Positions 23,250-34,611 are shown, counted from the stretch's first letter. The stretch: 47,919 nucleotides of DNA from an uncultured SAR116 cluster alpha proteobacterium (GCA_902522415.1 CABYVI010000007.1:1-47919), one strand, 5' to 3'. Numbers and translations are program-made. Notes: a model not told the origin generated them from the letters alone.

Positions 23250-24203
23250 TCACTTCATATAGTTTTCAGCTATTTCTAAAAATTTTTTAATAACTTTTTT
23301 ACTTTGCACTTTGTTTGCAATATTAATATTTTGTCTATTATCTTCAATAATTGTTTCATGAAATTTTTTACTTTCAAAAACAACAGTCTGACCGCGAGTA
23401 AGACTATCTTGTGACACAAACACCTTACCTTTTTTAAAGTCAAAAAATTCTGGATTTGTGAAGGCAATAGCTGCAGTTGCATCATGAAAATAGCAACCAT
23501 TCATATTTTTAGTTACCTTATAAAATTTGACATAAAAACTAGAAATATCCTTTAAAAATTTTCCTGAATTATTTTTAAAAGAGGCTAGACTTTTTATATT
23601 ACTGTTTGTTAAAAATACTTTGTGAGTTACATCTAAACCTATCATTGTAATAGGAATTTTAGACTTAAAAACAATATCAGCCGCTTCAGGGTCATTATAG
23701 ATATTTGCTTCAGCTACAGGTGATATATTTCCACCTGCAAACCAGGAACCACCCATAATTGTAATCGATTTGATAATTTTCCAAATTTTTGGATCTTTAT
23801 TAATAACATTTGCAATATTTGTTAGTGGACCAATAGCTATTATATTAATTTCTCCAGGATAGCGATAAGCACTATCAATAATAAAATCAGAAGCTTCAAT
23901 ATTCTCTTTTATATTTTTAGGACGTGCATGATTGATGTTTCCCAGACCATCATCACCGTGAATAAAATATGGAAAATTACCATTTGGCCTCAAAAGAGGT
24001 TTAGAAGCACCTTTAAATACAGGTGTATTGCTCTCACTTTTTTCCTTAAGGATATATGCATTTTCTGTTGATATATCGATTGGAACATTTCCAAAAACAG
24101 TCGTAATTCCAATTACTTCTATTTCAGGGTGAGATAATGTGTAAAATAATGCAAAAGCATCGTCTATACCCGGATCTGTATCAAATATAACTTTAATGCC
24201 CAT
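23250..24203 (-). CDS. Inosine/uridine-preferring nucleoside hydrolase
   Basis: MGIKVIFDTDPGIDDAFALFYTLSHPEIEVIGITTVFGN; inner Met preferred over the 24215 start. Confidence 0.92.
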   Translation of the reverse strand: MGIKVIFDTDPGIDDAFALFYTLSHPEIEVIGITTVFGNVPIDISTENAYILKEKSESNTPVFKGASKPLLRPNGNFPYFIHGDDGLGNINHARPKNIKENIEASDFIIDSAYRYPGEINIIAIGPLTNIANVINKDPKIWKIIKSITIMGGSWFAGGNISPVAEANIYNDPEAADIVFKSKIPITMIGLDVTHKVFLTNSNIKSLASFKNNSGKFLKDISSFYVKFYKVTKNMNGCYFHDATAAIAFTNPEFFDFKKGKVFVSQDSLTRGQTVVFESKKFHETIIEDNRQNINIANKVQSKKVIKKFLEIAENYMK

Positions 24204-24285
24204 ATAGATTTTCAAAACAATTAATGATTAGTAGTATATACATAAATTGATTTATTCTAAATTAATAATCATATTAGTAATTATT

Positions 24286-25368
24286 ATGAAAGAAAAATAC
24301 TCTCAATTTATAATTGTTGGTGGTGGAATTGCTGGCTCTATAGCCGCATATGCATGTTCTAGACTAAAAAAAAATGTTGTTTGGTTTTGCCCAAAAAATG
24401 AAAATTTGGAAGGAGCAATTCAAATACCTCCAAACTCTATTAGATTCCTGAAAAATCTTGGGTGCTTTGATAATTTAAAAAAATTTTTAAATCCTATTTC
24501 ATCGATTAGAGTAAGAGATCAGAATTTTAAACAAGACCTTTCATCAATTAATGTAGATCAACAATATTTTACTATTGAGAGAAGGAATTTACTTATATCT
24601 ATAAATGAGCAAATTAAAAGCAATGCAAATATCAGTATAATAAATGAAAAAATTATTTCTTTCACCAGCAATAAAAAGGAATGTAAATGCATTTCTGCTT
24701 CAGGAGACGAATATTCATCCGAATTTATTCTAGGTGCTGATGGTCCAAGTGGCATATTCAGAAATAATTTAGTTTTTAAAGAAAGTGAAAAAAGTAAAAA
24801 AAAATATATTTTTAGGTCAGTAATAAAAAGAAATAAACATAATTCTATCTTATTTCAGTCTTCAATAAATTTATGGTTAGATGATGGATGGCACATTGTT
24901 TATTATCCTTTTTCTGGAGAAAATTATTTAAATTTGATTTTAGTAGGTAAAAACTCATTAAAAAAATTAGAAAAATCGAATGATTATGAATTGGAACTTC
25001 TAAAAGGTATAAATTGGAAGAGTATTAATCAAGATGACATTATTGAAGAAATTATTTTTAATTATGAAAGAGTATTTTTAATAGGCGATGCAGCACACCC
25101 TATACAACCACATTTGGCCCAAGGCGCAGCTCAAACTTTTAATGATGGAAGTGTTTTATTTGACAATCTTTTAAGTAATGGTGATGATTTTTTTAATTTG
25201 AATAGATATGCTAATAAAAGGACTAAGGAATTAAATAGAGTTAGAAATTTATCTTTTATGGCAGGAAAAAGTTATAGTTCAAAAGGTATTATGTCAAAAA
25301 TAAGAAATAAACTTATACTCAGAAGTGAATATTATTTAGATGATTTTTTAAAAGAATTATGGAAATAA
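24286..25368 (+). CDS. FAD-dependent monooxygenase (aromatic hydroxylase/UbiH-like)
   Basis: FIIVGGGIAGSIAAYACSRLKK; RVFLIGDAAHPIQPHLAQGAAQTFNDG; ATG at 24286 preferred over TTG at 24247. Confidence 0.85.
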   Translation: MKEKYSQFIIVGGGIAGSIAAYACSRLKKNVVWFCPKNENLEGAIQIPPNSIRFLKNLGCFDNLKKFLNPISSIRVRDQNFKQDLSSINVDQQYFTIERRNLLISINEQIKSNANISIINEKIISFTSNKKECKCISASGDEYSSEFILGADGPSGIFRNNLVFKESEKSKKKYIFRSVIKRNKHNSILFQSSINLWLDDGWHIVYYPFSGENYLNLILVGKNSLKKLEKSNDYELELLKGINWKSINQDDIIEEIIFNYERVFLIGDAAHPIQPHLAQGAAQTFNDGSVLFDNLLSNGDDFFNLNRYANKRTKELNRVRNLSFMAGKSYSSKGIMSKIRNKLILRSEYYLDDFLKELWK

Positions 25369-25372
25369 ATAA

Positions 25373-25397
25373 CCCTTTATATGTGTTATATAAAGGG
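25373..25397. terminator. Bidirectional intrinsic terminator between convergent genes
   Basis: Perfect 10-bp stem CCCTTTATAT-GTGTT-ATATAAAGGG with T-rich sequence downstream on both strands. Confidence 0.75.
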
Positions 25398-25410
25398 CTA
25401 TTTTTAGTAA

Positions 25411-26139
25411 TTACTCTCTATTACCTAATAACTGCAATAACATTATGAACATATTAATAAAGTCTAAATAAAGTGTTAAAGCACCCATTATTGACTTTTT
25501 TAACGCTGTTCCCCTGTCATCAGAAGCCATATACATAAGTTTTATTCTTTGAGTATCATAAGCAGTTAAACCGGCAAATATTAAAACGCCAACAACCGAA
25601 ATAATAAACTGCATTGCACTTGAAGCGAGAAAAATATTAACAATTGAAGCTAGAATCAAACCTACCAAACCCATGATTAGAAATGATCCAAGACTAGTTA
25701 AATTTTTCTTTGTAGTGTAGCCATAAATGCTTAAAGCAGAAAATGAAGCTGCTGTTAGAAAAAATACTCTTATTACAGATTCACCGGTAAAAACCAACAG
25801 AAGTGATGATAACGAAATTCCCATTATTGCAGCAAAAGAATAGAAAAGGTTTCTAGCAGTCTCTGGTTTCATTGTTTGCACTTTAGCGGATAACCAAAAA
25901 ACCATCCCTAAAGGGGCTAACATTACAACCCATTTAAGTGGACTAGCATAAATAGCTGTACCAAATGGGGTTAACATTCCATCAGAAACTGACATAATTT
26001 TTGTAAGGTATGCAAAAAAACCTGTAATTGCCATACCTATAGTCATATGATTGTATACGCCCAACATATACGATCTTAATCCAGCATCAATATTAGCAGC
26101 CTGTGCTTGTGATGATGACATGTAACGTGGATCTTGCAT
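25411..26139 (-). CDS. Bax inhibitor-1/YccA family membrane protein
   Basis: Multi-TM; GLRSYMLGVYNHMTIGMAITGFFAYL; AGLTAYDTQRIKLMY; LYLDFINMFIMLLQLLGNR. Confidence 0.95.
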   Translation of the reverse strand: MQDPRYMSSSQAQAANIDAGLRSYMLGVYNHMTIGMAITGFFAYLTKIMSVSDGMLTPFGTAIYASPLKWVVMLAPLGMVFWLSAKVQTMKPETARNLFYSFAAIMGISLSSLLLVFTGESVIRVFFLTAASFSALSIYGYTTKKNLTSLGSFLIMGLVGLILASIVNIFLASSAMQFIISVVGVLIFAGLTAYDTQRIKLMYMASDDRGTALKKSIMGALTLYLDFINMFIMLLQLLGNRE

Positions 26140-26195
26140 TTAAAATTTCTCCTAGTGATATTTATACTTATATTTAAACATTTCTATATTTTATT

Positions 26196-27329
26196 TCAAG
26201 TGACAACTAAGTTTTTTCTTTCTTGTTTTTTTAGCCTCAACGATAAAGACTTTAATTGCCCGCATGCAGCCATTACATCTCTTCCTCTAGGGGTCCTTAT
26301 TGGGCTTGCATATCCTGCTTTCATAACTATTTTTGCAAAATTTTTAATATTCTGACTAGTTGAACATTCATAAGGTGAGCATGGCCATTCATTAAATGGT
26401 ATGAGGTTTATTTTTGAAGGTATGCCCTTGATTAAATTAACTAAACTCTTTGCATCTTCAATAGTATCATTAACACCTTTGAGCATTACATACTCCCAAG
26501 TTACTCTCCTTGAATTGGAAATAGTAGCATATGATCGAACGGCATCTAATAATTGTTTGATATCATATTTTTTATTTATTGGGACTAGTTCATTTCTAAG
26601 TGTATCATTGGTGGCGTGAAGTGATATGGCCAAATTAACGCCTAATTCTTCTCCACATTTTTGTATTTCAGGAACAATTCCTGAAGTTGATAAGGTTATT
26701 TTTCTCCTTGATAAACTTATACCGGAGTGATCCATAATAATATTAATAGCTTTTTTAACATTATCATAATTATAAAGTGGCTCACCCATACCCATCAAAA
26801 CTATACTAGTTAACAATCGATTTTCTGAAGCGGATGGCCAATCTTTAATTTCATCCATAGCCAGCATAACTTGACCAACAATTTCTGCCGAACTAAGGTT
26901 TCTTACTAATCTTTGGGTTCCAGTATGACAAAATTTACATGTGAGTGTGCAGCCAACTTGACTAGATATACATAGTGTTCCTCTCTCACCATCAGGAATC
27001 CAAACTGTTTCAATTTCATTGCCGTCACTTAATTTTAGTAACCATTTAATTGTTCCATCATCAGATTTTTGCACAGAGGAAATTTCTGGTCGCCAAATAT
27101 AGAATTTATTTGATAATTCAGTACGAAGATCTTTCGAAATATTTGTCATCAGGTCAAAATCTATGGTTCCTGATCTATAAATCCAGTACCAAATTTGATC
27201 GGCTCTAAACTTTGGTAAATTATTATCGGAAAAAATTGTTTTTAATTCATTTTTTGACAAACCCAAAAGATTTTTTTTGGAAACATCTATCGAATTTATA
27301 ATCTTAACAGATAATTCTTTATCTTCCAC
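26196..27329 (-). CDS. rlmN: 23S rRNA/tRNA adenine-C2 methyltransferase RlmN
   Basis: Radical [43 protein letters not shown]. Confidence 0.97.
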   Translation of the reverse strand: MEDKELSVKIINSIDVSKKNLLGLSKNELKTIFSDNNLPKFRADQIWYWIYRSGTIDFDLMTNISKDLRTELSNKFYIWRPEISSVQKSDDGTIKWLLKLSDGNEIETVWIPDGERGTLCISSQVGCTLTCKFCHTGTQRLVRNLSSAEIVGQVMLAMDEIKDWPSASENRLLTSIVLMGMGEPLYNYDNVKKAINIIMDHSGISLSRRKITLSTSGIVPEIQKCGEELGVNLAISLHATNDTLRNELVPINKKYDIKQLLDAVRSYATISNSRRVTWEYVMLKGVNDTIEDAKSLVNLIKGIPSKINLIPFNEWPCSPYECSTSQNIKNFAKIVMKAGYASPIRTPRGRDVMAACGQLKSLSLRLKKQERKNLVVT

Positions 27330-27825
27330 AAGCTTTATCTATTAACTTCAATGATGCAGTAAATCCAAAAAGAGAATAAATATCTTCCGTTTTTGTGCCT
27401 CTTGAAGATGTACCAGACACAACTAGTTTATTCCCAGACTTCATAGCTCCAACGATTTTAGAATCAAGTTCAGGTGTATCAGCCCATGCTCTATCTTTAA
27501 GGGTAAAAAGTGAAAATTTTCTCTTACCATCAATTTCATATTTCACTATTGACTGTTCTTTATGATCATAGCCTGCTTTTATGGAGACTTCATTTGTAAC
27601 ATCTTGGGAAGGACCATGAGTTACATAAACTCGAACGTCACCCCTATTTTCTTTTTTGTAGTCGCCTTTTGAAGACTTTGGCTCAGAAGAAATAAAACAA
27701 GTTCTTTTATCTCCAATATCAGACCTATAGGCTGTCCAATCTCTTTCAACACCAAGAATAAGTGTTTCTGAGTTTGCATTAATAGAGATAAAAATTAGAA
27801 TTAAAATTTTAAACAATAATTTCAT
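27319..27825 (-). CDS. Invasion-associated locus B (IalB)-like secreted protein
   Basis: Signal peptide; [56 protein letters not shown]. Confidence 0.8.
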   Translation of the reverse strand: MKLLFKILILIFISINANSETLILGVERDWTAYRSDIGDKRTCFISSEPKSSKGDYKKENRGDVRVYVTHGPSQDVTNEVSIKAGYDHKEQSIVKYEIDGKRKFSLFTLKDRAWADTPELDSKIVGAMKSGNKLVVSGTSSRGTKTEDIYSLFGFTASLKLIDKACGR

Positions 27826-28034
27826 TTTTAATTAAGCCTCACTAAGAAATTTAGAAAATAAGTTAAATATCATGTTTGTTTTAGACAGTACATAATTCAA
27901 TTACAAATAATAACAATTATAAAAACTTTCAAGCAAATTGTATATCAAAACAAATAAATATAGTTAATGTTTAATTTTCTTTTGTGTCCATAAAAAGATA
28001 CTATACATTTATATAAAAAATTGCTTATAGAATC

Positions 28035-28520
28035 CTACATTAATGGTCTTTTATTAAAATTCTTCATAGAAATCAATCTGTCGTATAAGACTATCCCTCC
28101 AGTCAAAGCTAAATTCAAAGAGAATTTTGTTGGTACTTTAATAATTTTATCACATTTGTTAAGAATGTTTTTACTAAGCCCATATCTTTCTGATCCTAAA
28201 ATATATGCTGCCAATCTTGGATGCCGAAAAGAAGGCAAATATTCAGCATCGTTTAGTAATTCAACTCCCACTAACTGACATCCTTTTGGCAAATTAAGAT
28301 TGTCTACGCTATCAAAATAATATGTTGGAAGACTGTTCTCTGTATTTGAAGTATCAGACAATCTTATTTCATGTTTATTTAGAGGCCCTCCAACAAAAAA
28401 AGAGAAGTTTGCACCAAAGGCATGAGCTGTTCGCATAACCGCCCCTGCATTCATTGCTTTTGATACATTTTCAACTCCTATACCAAAATACCCTCTCATT
28501 TTATTACCCAAAAAATCCAT
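28035..28520 (-). CDS. TrmH/SpoU-family RNA methyltransferase
   Basis: VENVSKAMNAGAVMRTAHAFGANFSFFVGG; YILGSERYGLSKNIL; SLNLALTGGIVLYDRL. Confidence 0.9.
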   Translation of the reverse strand: MDFLGNKMRGYFGIGVENVSKAMNAGAVMRTAHAFGANFSFFVGGPLNKHEIRLSDTSNTENSLPTYYFDSVDNLNLPKGCQLVGVELLNDAEYLPSFRHPRLAAYILGSERYGLSKNILNKCDKIIKVPTKFSLNLALTGGIVLYDRLISMKNFNKRPLM

Positions 28521-28962
28521 TTAACAAAGTGCTGAAAATTGCAACAATAGTAAGTTTTACTCTCAAATTATAATACCACGTACTTTCTAAAAAAATCTTC
28601 ATATCTATAAGTAAGGCTGCAAAAAACCCTATAGTCAAAAAAAGTGAAGGTATATAAAAGTTTTTAAAAACCACAATAATAATTAGAGATAACCATGCCA
28701 GTAATGAGGTGAAGATCCCCCAAAACCACAAAAAACTCTCTGATTTTTCATATTTTAAAAGAAATCCCCAGTGAACAGCACCTAAGAATGAAAGAATGAT
28801 TGATGCGTATAACAATCCAATAATCTTCATTTCATAAACGTATTGGTTGTTTATAATTACCAAACATGACGAGAGAACAAAAGGTATAACGCCCAACCAA
28901 CCCAAAATAATTGGATTGAAAATAAAATTACTCTTCAAACGCATGCTATGATTATTTTTCAA
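28504..28962 (-). CDS. DUF3429 family membrane protein
   Basis: [16 protein letters not shown]...[13 protein letters not shown]. Confidence 0.8.
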   Translation of the reverse strand: MKNNHSMRLKSNFIFNPIILGWLGVIPFVLSSCLVIINNQYVYEMKIIGLLYASIILSFLGAVHWGFLLKYEKSESFLWFWGIFTSLLAWLSLIIIVVFKNFYIPSLFLTIGFFAALLIDMKIFLESTWYYNLRVKLTIVAIFSTLLNGFFG

Positions 28963-29236
28963 TAAAATTAATAAGATCTATATCCTTATCAGTTATACCG
29001 CCTGCATCATGTGTAGTTAAAGTAATTTCCACTTTATTATAAACATTACACCATTCAGGATGATGATCTTTTTTTTCAGCATAGATAGCAATTCTAGTCA
29101 TGAAGGTAAATGCTTCAATAAATGATTTAAACTTAAAAGTTTTTTTGATTTTTTTACCATCATCTATTACATGCCATTCTGCAGCAATAGGGTTTATTAG
29201 TTCTGTTACTTCTTTGGAAGATAAAACCTTTGCCAT
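28952..29236 (-). CDS. phhB: 4a-hydroxytetrahydrobiopterin dehydratase
   Basis: [43 protein letters not shown]. Confidence 0.95.
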   Translation of the reverse strand: MAKVLSSKEVTELINPIAAEWHVIDDGKKIKKTFKFKSFIEAFTFMTRIAIYAEKKDHHPEWCNVYNKVEITLTTHDAGGITDKDIDLINFIEK

Positions 29237-29340
29237 AAATTACTCCTATAGTTATTATGCAAATATAAAATTTATTGTTTTGAAGAACAAGTTAATAGAG
29301 CAAATAGATTGAATTTAATTCACAAGAAAGAATAATTTAA

Positions 29341-30552
29341 ATGAATATTTTAAAACCGTCAAAGATAGTTTTAGCATACTCTGGAGGGCTAGATACATCT
29401 GTTATTTTGAAATGGTTACAGGAAAAATATCAATGTGAAGTTATTACGTTTACAGCAGATATAGGCCAAGGTGAAGAAGTTGAACCAGCAAGGAAAAAAG
29501 CTGAACTCCTAGGAGTAAAGAAAATTTATGTAGAAAACTTAGAAGATAACTTTGTAAAAGATTATGTTTTCCCAATGTTTAGGTGCAATACTGTTTATGA
29601 AGGCATGTATCTTTTGGGCACCAGTATTGCTAGGCCCTTAATTGCTAAAAGACAAATTGAAATTGCAGAAAAAGAGGGTGCTAATGCAGTTGCTCATGGT
29701 GCAACAGGCAAAGGAAATGATCAAGTTCGATTTGAACTTTCATATCTTTCACAAAATCCTGATATTCAAGTAATAGCTCCTTGGAGAGAGTGGGAACTTT
29801 CATCAAGAACAAAATTAATTCAATATGCAGAAAAACACCAAATAACAATTACAAAAGACAAAAGAGGTGAAGCCCCATTTAGTGTAGATGCAAACCTCTT
29901 ACATATTTCAGCAGAAGGAAAAATCCTTGAAGACCCATGGATTGAACCACAGGAGCATATATTTTCTCGAACTATTAATCCTTTGCAAGCGCCAAACAAA
30001 CCGACTGAGATTACGATTGAATTTAAAAAAGGTGATCCTGTAGCAATAAATGATGAACATCTTACCCCTGCAAACCTACTCAAAAAACTAAATGATTTAG
30101 GGGGAAGAAATGGTATTGGCAGAATTGACATAGTTGAAAATAGATTTGTAGGAATGAAATCAAGAGGAGTATATGAAACACCTGGTGGAACAATTTTGTT
30201 ACAAGCAAGAAGAGCTATAGAATCAATTACACTTGATAGGGAAGAAGCACATTTAAAAGATGAAATTATGCCAAAGTACGCAAAGTTAATTTATAACGGT
30301 TTCTGGTTTTCTCCTGAAAGAGAGATGATGCAAGCCCTCATTGATAAAGCTTCTGTAAATGTTAACGGATACGTTAGGCTTAAACTTTATAAGGGTAATG
30401 TTATTATTACAGGCAGGAAATCAAAGAACTCATTGTATAGTGAGGATTTAGTAACTTTTGAAGATAGTAATAGTGACTATGACCAATCAGATGCCAAGGG
30501 CTTTATCAAGTTAAATGCATTGAGGTTAATTAAGAATAAAAAAATTCATTAA
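29341..30552 (+). CDS. argG: Argininosuccinate synthase
   Basis: [39 protein letters not shown]. Confidence 0.99.
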   Translation: MNILKPSKIVLAYSGGLDTSVILKWLQEKYQCEVITFTADIGQGEEVEPARKKAELLGVKKIYVENLEDNFVKDYVFPMFRCNTVYEGMYLLGTSIARPLIAKRQIEIAEKEGANAVAHGATGKGNDQVRFELSYLSQNPDIQVIAPWREWELSSRTKLIQYAEKHQITITKDKRGEAPFSVDANLLHISAEGKILEDPWIEPQEHIFSRTINPLQAPNKPTEITIEFKKGDPVAINDEHLTPANLLKKLNDLGGRNGIGRIDIVENRFVGMKSRGVYETPGGTILLQARRAIESITLDREEAHLKDEIMPKYAKLIYNGFWFSPEREMMQALIDKASVNVNGYVRLKLYKGNVIITGRKSKNSLYSEDLVTFEDSNSDYDQSDAKGFIKLNALRLIKNKKIH

Positions 30553-31142
30553 ACTTCTGATCTAGCTTTTAATGCTTGAGTAATAGTGCCGTCATCTAAA
30601 AAGTCCAATTCACCACCTATAGGTAGTCCTTGCGCTAATCTTGATATCATAACATTGCATTCACTTAACTGGTCAGCTAAATAGTGAGCAGTAGTTTGAC
30701 CATCAACAGTTGCCGAGTTAGCCAAAATAACTTCTTTTATATTCTCATTTCTTGCTCGTTTAACTAAGTTTTCAATTTTTAAATCTTTAGGGCCAACGTT
30801 GTCTAAAGCAGATAAAACCCCCCCTAATACATGATATTGACCTCCAAATACACTTGATCTCTCAATAGCCCAAAGATCTCCGACATTTTCAACTACACAA
30901 ATAATTGATTTGTCTCTTTTGTCATCTAGACAAATGTGGCAGGTTTCTTTTGTATCCATATTTCCACAAATTGAGCAAAATTGAACTAGTTCAGCTACTT
31001 GTTTAATCTCACTAGACAGAACAAGCATTTCTTTTTCTTTGTTATTAAGCAGATGTAAGACTATCCTTCTCGCCGATCTTATTCCAAGACCCGGTAACTT
31101 AGACATTAGTCTTACCAAGTAATCTATTTCAGAGCTAATCAT
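30549..31142 (-). CDS. recR: Recombination protein RecR
   Basis: [19 protein letters not shown]4 zinc finger [31 protein letters not shown]. Confidence 0.98.
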   Translation of the reverse strand: MISSEIDYLVRLMSKLPGLGIRSARRIVLHLLNNKEKEMLVLSSEIKQVAELVQFCSICGNMDTKETCHICLDDKRDKSIICVVENVGDLWAIERSSVFGGQYHVLGGVLSALDNVGPKDLKIENLVKRARNENIKEVILANSATVDGQTTAHYLADQLSECNVMISRLAQGLPIGGELDFLDDGTITQALKARSEV

Positions 31143-31151
31143 AAGTTATAT

Positions 31152-32801
31152 TCAATTTTTAGTATCTTTAACTGATTTTAGTTGTGCATTTGGAAAAGCT
31201 TTCAATACTTTTTCCATTTCTGGCGTATTTTTAGTAATTTCTAGTTCTTCCTTTTCTAATCTACTTTTTTTTGCATCCAATGTTTCATCTCCTTGATCAT
31301 CAACAAGATTTACTATCCAATCTAAACCTGTCCAGTTTTTAAGATTATTAGAAATATCTTTTGTAATTGCCTTATCAGTATTTCCCGCGATTCTTATATC
31401 TATTTTACCTCTATCAAAATTTACTAAATGAACACATGATACCAATTGAGCATGAATTAAAAGCTCTCCCTTTTTTTTAAATAACTCAACTAAATCCTCA
31501 AAATTATCCAATTTTGTTTGTGTTAAATCACTCTCTAAAGAAGTTTCTTCTTGTATTTCAATATTACTTGTTTCTGATTTTTCTAAAATTGATGTGCTGT
31601 TTTCATTGCTATCAGTAATCTCTTTTATTTTTTTAACAATTGATGCCGGATCAGGGAGATGACTTGAATAACCAAGTCTTATTATGACCATAGATGCCGC
31701 CTCATCTGGGTTGGGAGAGGATTTAATTTCTTCAAGACCTTTAAGTAAAATTTGCCATGCTCTAGTTAAATGAGCTAGCGGCAAATGTGATAGTTTTTTT
31801 ATTCCTATTTTTTCACTTTCAGGAATGGAAGAAAGTGAAATATTTTCATTTTCAGAACCTAATACATGCATTCTTGTTGATAAGTGCAAAATATCAAGCA
31901 TATCAATAGCTACAGTTTCACCATTACTTCCATGGTTGATTACTGTATCAAATAGATTTAAGGCTTCTGATATATCACCCTGTAAAGTTTTTTCTAGTAT
32001 TCCAATACTGGAGTCACGGCTTGGTAGACCAAGCATGAAATTAATGGTTTCTGATTTTATATTATCACCACTAATTGAGGCTGATTGATCAAGAAGTGAC
32101 ATTGCATCTCTCACCGATCCTTCAGATAGCCTTGAAATGATTTGAAGAGCACCTTCAGATGCTTTAATTCCCTCTTCATCACAAACCCATTTCAAATGCT
32201 CAATTAGTGTTTCAGATAATACTCTTTGCAAGTCAAATCTTTGGCATCTTGATAAAATAGTAATAGGAACTTTTCTTATTTCTGTAGTTGCAAAAATAAA
32301 TTTAACATGCTCTGGAGGTTCCTCAAGCGTCTTAAGTAGGGCATTGAACGCACCCTTCGATAGCATGTGAACTTCATCAACTATATATACTCTATATTTT
32401 GAGGCAAGAGGTTTGTAACCAATTCCATCAATTAATTCTCTAATATTATCAACACCTGTATTACTTGCTGCATCAATTTCTAATACATCAATATTTTTTC
32501 CTGCAGCTATTCCTAAACATGAATCACATGAACCGCATGGGTTTATTGAAATTTCTGGAATTTTTTCTGGATTAGGGCAATTAAAAAGTTTTGCAATTAT
32601 TCTAGCAGTTGAAGTTTTTCCAACTCCTCTGACACCAGTAAGTATATAGGCATGTGCGAGCCTATCTCTTTCTATAGAACCAGATAAAGTTTTAACAAGA
32701 TTATATTGACCAATTAATTTTTTGAAATTTAGAGGACGGTATTTTCTTGCGAGCACCCTATGTTTAGAATCTGTAAAAGTATTATTATTCTCAATTACCA
32801 T
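31152..32801 (-). CDS. dnaX: DNA polymerase III subunit tau/gamma
   Basis: LARKYRPLNFKKLIGQ; GVRGVGKTSTARIIAK; zinc site CGSCDSC; VDEVHMLSKGAFNALLKTLEEPPEHVKFI. Confidence 0.98.
   Translation of the reverse strand: MVIENNNTFTDSKHRVLARKYRPLNFKKLIGQYNLVKTLSGSIERDRLAHAYILTGVRGVGKTSTARIIAKLFNCPNPEKIPEISINPCGSCDSCLGIAAGKNIDVLEIDAASNTGVDNIRELIDGIGYKPLASKYRVYIVDEVHMLSKGAFNALLKTLEEPPEHVKFIFATTEIRKVPITILSRCQRFDLQRVLSETLIEHLKWVCDEEGIKASEGALQIISRLSEGSVRDAMSLLDQSASISGDNIKSETINFMLGLPSRDSSIGILEKTLQGDISEALNLFDTVINHGSNGETVAIDMLDILHLSTRMHVLGSENENISLSSIPESEKIGIKKLSHLPLAHLTRAWQILLKGLEEIKSSPNPDEAASMVIIRLGYSSHLPDPASIVKKIKEITDSNENSTSILEKSETSNIEIQEETSLESDLTQTKLDNFEDLVELFKKKGELLIHAQLVSCVHLVNFDRGKIDIRIAGNTDKAITKDISNNLKNWTGLDWIVNLVDDQGDETLDAKKSRLEKEELEITKNTPEMEKVLKAFPNAQLKSVKDTKN
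31468..31481 (-). other. Candidate dnaX frameshift/transcriptional slippage site (UUU AAA AAA AAG GG)
   Basis: A8 run on the coding strand (31478-31471) containing A AAA AAG in the zero-frame phase. Confidence 0.45.
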
Positions 32802-32833
32802 TAAATTTTAATATTTTACTAATAATTTTAAAC

Positions 32834-32924
32834 AGGAAGCTGTCTGACCCAAATAAAACTTATTGCGGCTGCTATCTTTCGATCCTGACCGAGTTCACAA
32901 GCAATCTGTCCAGACAGCTCCCCA
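32834..32924 (-). ncRNA. ffs: Signal recognition particle 4.5S-type RNA
   Basis: Minus strand GGTCAGG-ATC-GAAA-GAT-AGCAGCC matches SRP domain IV; ends pair (AGCUGUCUG/CAGACAGCU); sits next to dnaX. Confidence 0.88.
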
Positions 32925-32978
32925 TGTCTGTATGATATACTTCAATAAATCTTTCAAGTATAAAAATTGTTTGATTGA

Positions 32979-33842
32979 TTAACTTTTCCTTTTTGAAGAT
33001 GCTTTATAAGTTCCAAGTATTTTAACCATATCTCTACCACAATAGAACTCTAGTTCTTTCAAGGCATATTTCATAGAAGATGTTTCAGGATGACCTTCAA
33101 TATCTACATAAAATTGGGTAGCTGTCATGCTACCATTAATCATATATGACTCAAGTTTTGTTAAATTAATACCATTTGTAGCAAACCCTCCAAGTGCTTT
33201 GTAAAGGGCTGCAGGCACAGATCTTGTTGAAAAAACCAAAGTTGTTATGTATTTATCACTTGTTACTTCTGGCATTGTGTATGTTTTACTCATAATCAAA
33301 AATCGAGTTGTATTATGATTTTTATCTTCAAAATTTTCTTTAAAGATTTGTAAATCATACTTTTCTGCTGCTAATTTTGACGCAATTGCCGCAATTCTTT
33401 TATCTTTCAATTCAGATACTTCTTTTGCTGCACCCGCTGTATCAGGATGAATAATTGGTAAAAGTTTCATTTTATTAATATTTTCTCTACATTGAGCCAG
33501 ACCTTGAGCATGACTTCTAACTTCCTGTAAATCTCTAAGTTTAGCACCCTTAACTCCAAGCAAAGTATGATTAACCCTAAAAAATATTTCACCAATAATG
33601 TATAGACCTGATTCTGGAAGTAAATGATGGATATCAGCAACTCTTCCAGCAGTTGAATTCTCTACAGGGACCATTGCTAGTTTAGCTCGGTTTTCTTGAA
33701 CAGAAGATATCATTTCCTCAAATGATGGGCATGGTAAAGTTTTCATGTTTTTGAAATTAGACAAACACGCCATTTCAGAATAGGCGCCTGGCACACCTTG
33801 AAATGCAATTATATTATTTTGATTGTTATTTTTATTTGCCAT
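32979..33842 (-). CDS. pheA: Prephenate dehydratase
   Basis: IAFQGVPGAYSEMACLSNF; NTTRFLIMSK; C-terminal ACT domain (LTKLESYMINGSMTATQFYVDIEGH). Confidence 0.97.
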   Translation of the reverse strand: MANKNNNQNNIIAFQGVPGAYSEMACLSNFKNMKTLPCPSFEEMISSVQENRAKLAMVPVENSTAGRVADIHHLLPESGLYIIGEIFFRVNHTLLGVKGAKLRDLQEVRSHAQGLAQCRENINKMKLLPIIHPDTAGAAKEVSELKDKRIAAIASKLAAEKYDLQIFKENFEDKNHNTTRFLIMSKTYTMPEVTSDKYITTLVFSTRSVPAALYKALGGFATNGINLTKLESYMINGSMTATQFYVDIEGHPETSSMKYALKELEFYCGRDMVKILGTYKASSKRKS

Positions 33843-33849
33843 TAGTTAA

Positions 33850-34611
33850 TTAACTTTCAGATTTTTCTATTAGTTTTCTTATTCTATCCAAATCTTCCTT
33901 CGTATCAACACCAATAAGATTTTCTTCTATTTTTACAACTTTTATTTTCATATTGTTTTCTAGAACTCTAAGTTGCTCCAAATTTTCCGTTAATTCTAGT
34001 TGAGATGGTTTAGACAAAACAAATTTTTCTAAGCTTTCTCTTTTCCATCCATAGATACCTATGTGATGCCAATATTTATCCGAGTTGTATGGAACCTTTG
34101 ATCTGCTAAAATATAAAGCATTTCCAAAAATTTTTATTTTAGAATCCCATGAAACAACTGCTTTAACCACATTGGGGTCGGTTGCTTCTTTTTCTGTTGC
34201 AAGACATACTAAGGTTATTAAATCTTCACTTTTAACATTTGATAATATGATTTCAAATAAATTTGATGGGTAAAAAGGCATATCGCCTTGCAAATTAATT
34301 ACAAAATTATAAATTTTTTTTTGATCAAAAATATTCAATGCTTCATAAATTCTATCCGAACCAGAAGCATGTTTTTTATCTGTTAAAATTGCATTCCCAC
34401 CATTTTGGATAATGATATCTTTAATTTCATTCGAATCAGTCGCAACAAGGACAGGCGCTATATCAGCTTTAATTGCATTAGACCACACATGCCAAATCAT
34501 TGGTTTTCCATCTATCATTTCTAAAGCTTTCCTTGGAAGTCGTGTAGAATTTAATCTGGAAGGAATAATAATTATAGGTTTTATATTTTTATTTTGCTCT
34601 AAATGTTGCAA
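33850..34611 (-). CDS. kdsB: 3-deoxy-manno-octulosonate cytidylyltransferase
   Basis: IIIPSRLNSTRLPRKALEMIDGKPMIWHVW; NLQGDMPF; HIGIYGWKRESL. Confidence 0.97.
   Translation of the reverse strand: MQHLEQNKNIKPIIIIPSRLNSTRLPRKALEMIDGKPMIWHVWSNAIKADIAPVLVATDSNEIKDIIIQNGGNAILTDKKHASGSDRIYEALNIFDQKKIYNFVINLQGDMPFYPSNLFEIILSNVKSEDLITLVCLATEKEATDPNVVKAVVSWDSKIKIFGNALYFSRSKVPYNSDKYWHHIGIYGWKRESLEKFVLSKPSQLELTENLEQLRVLENNMKIKVVKIEENLIGVDTKEDLDRIRKLIEKSES

Noticed and set aside
27826-28034. Possible small RNA in the gap upstream of the IalB-like gene
   Set aside because: Very AT-rich with no convincing stem, terminator or known RNA motif.
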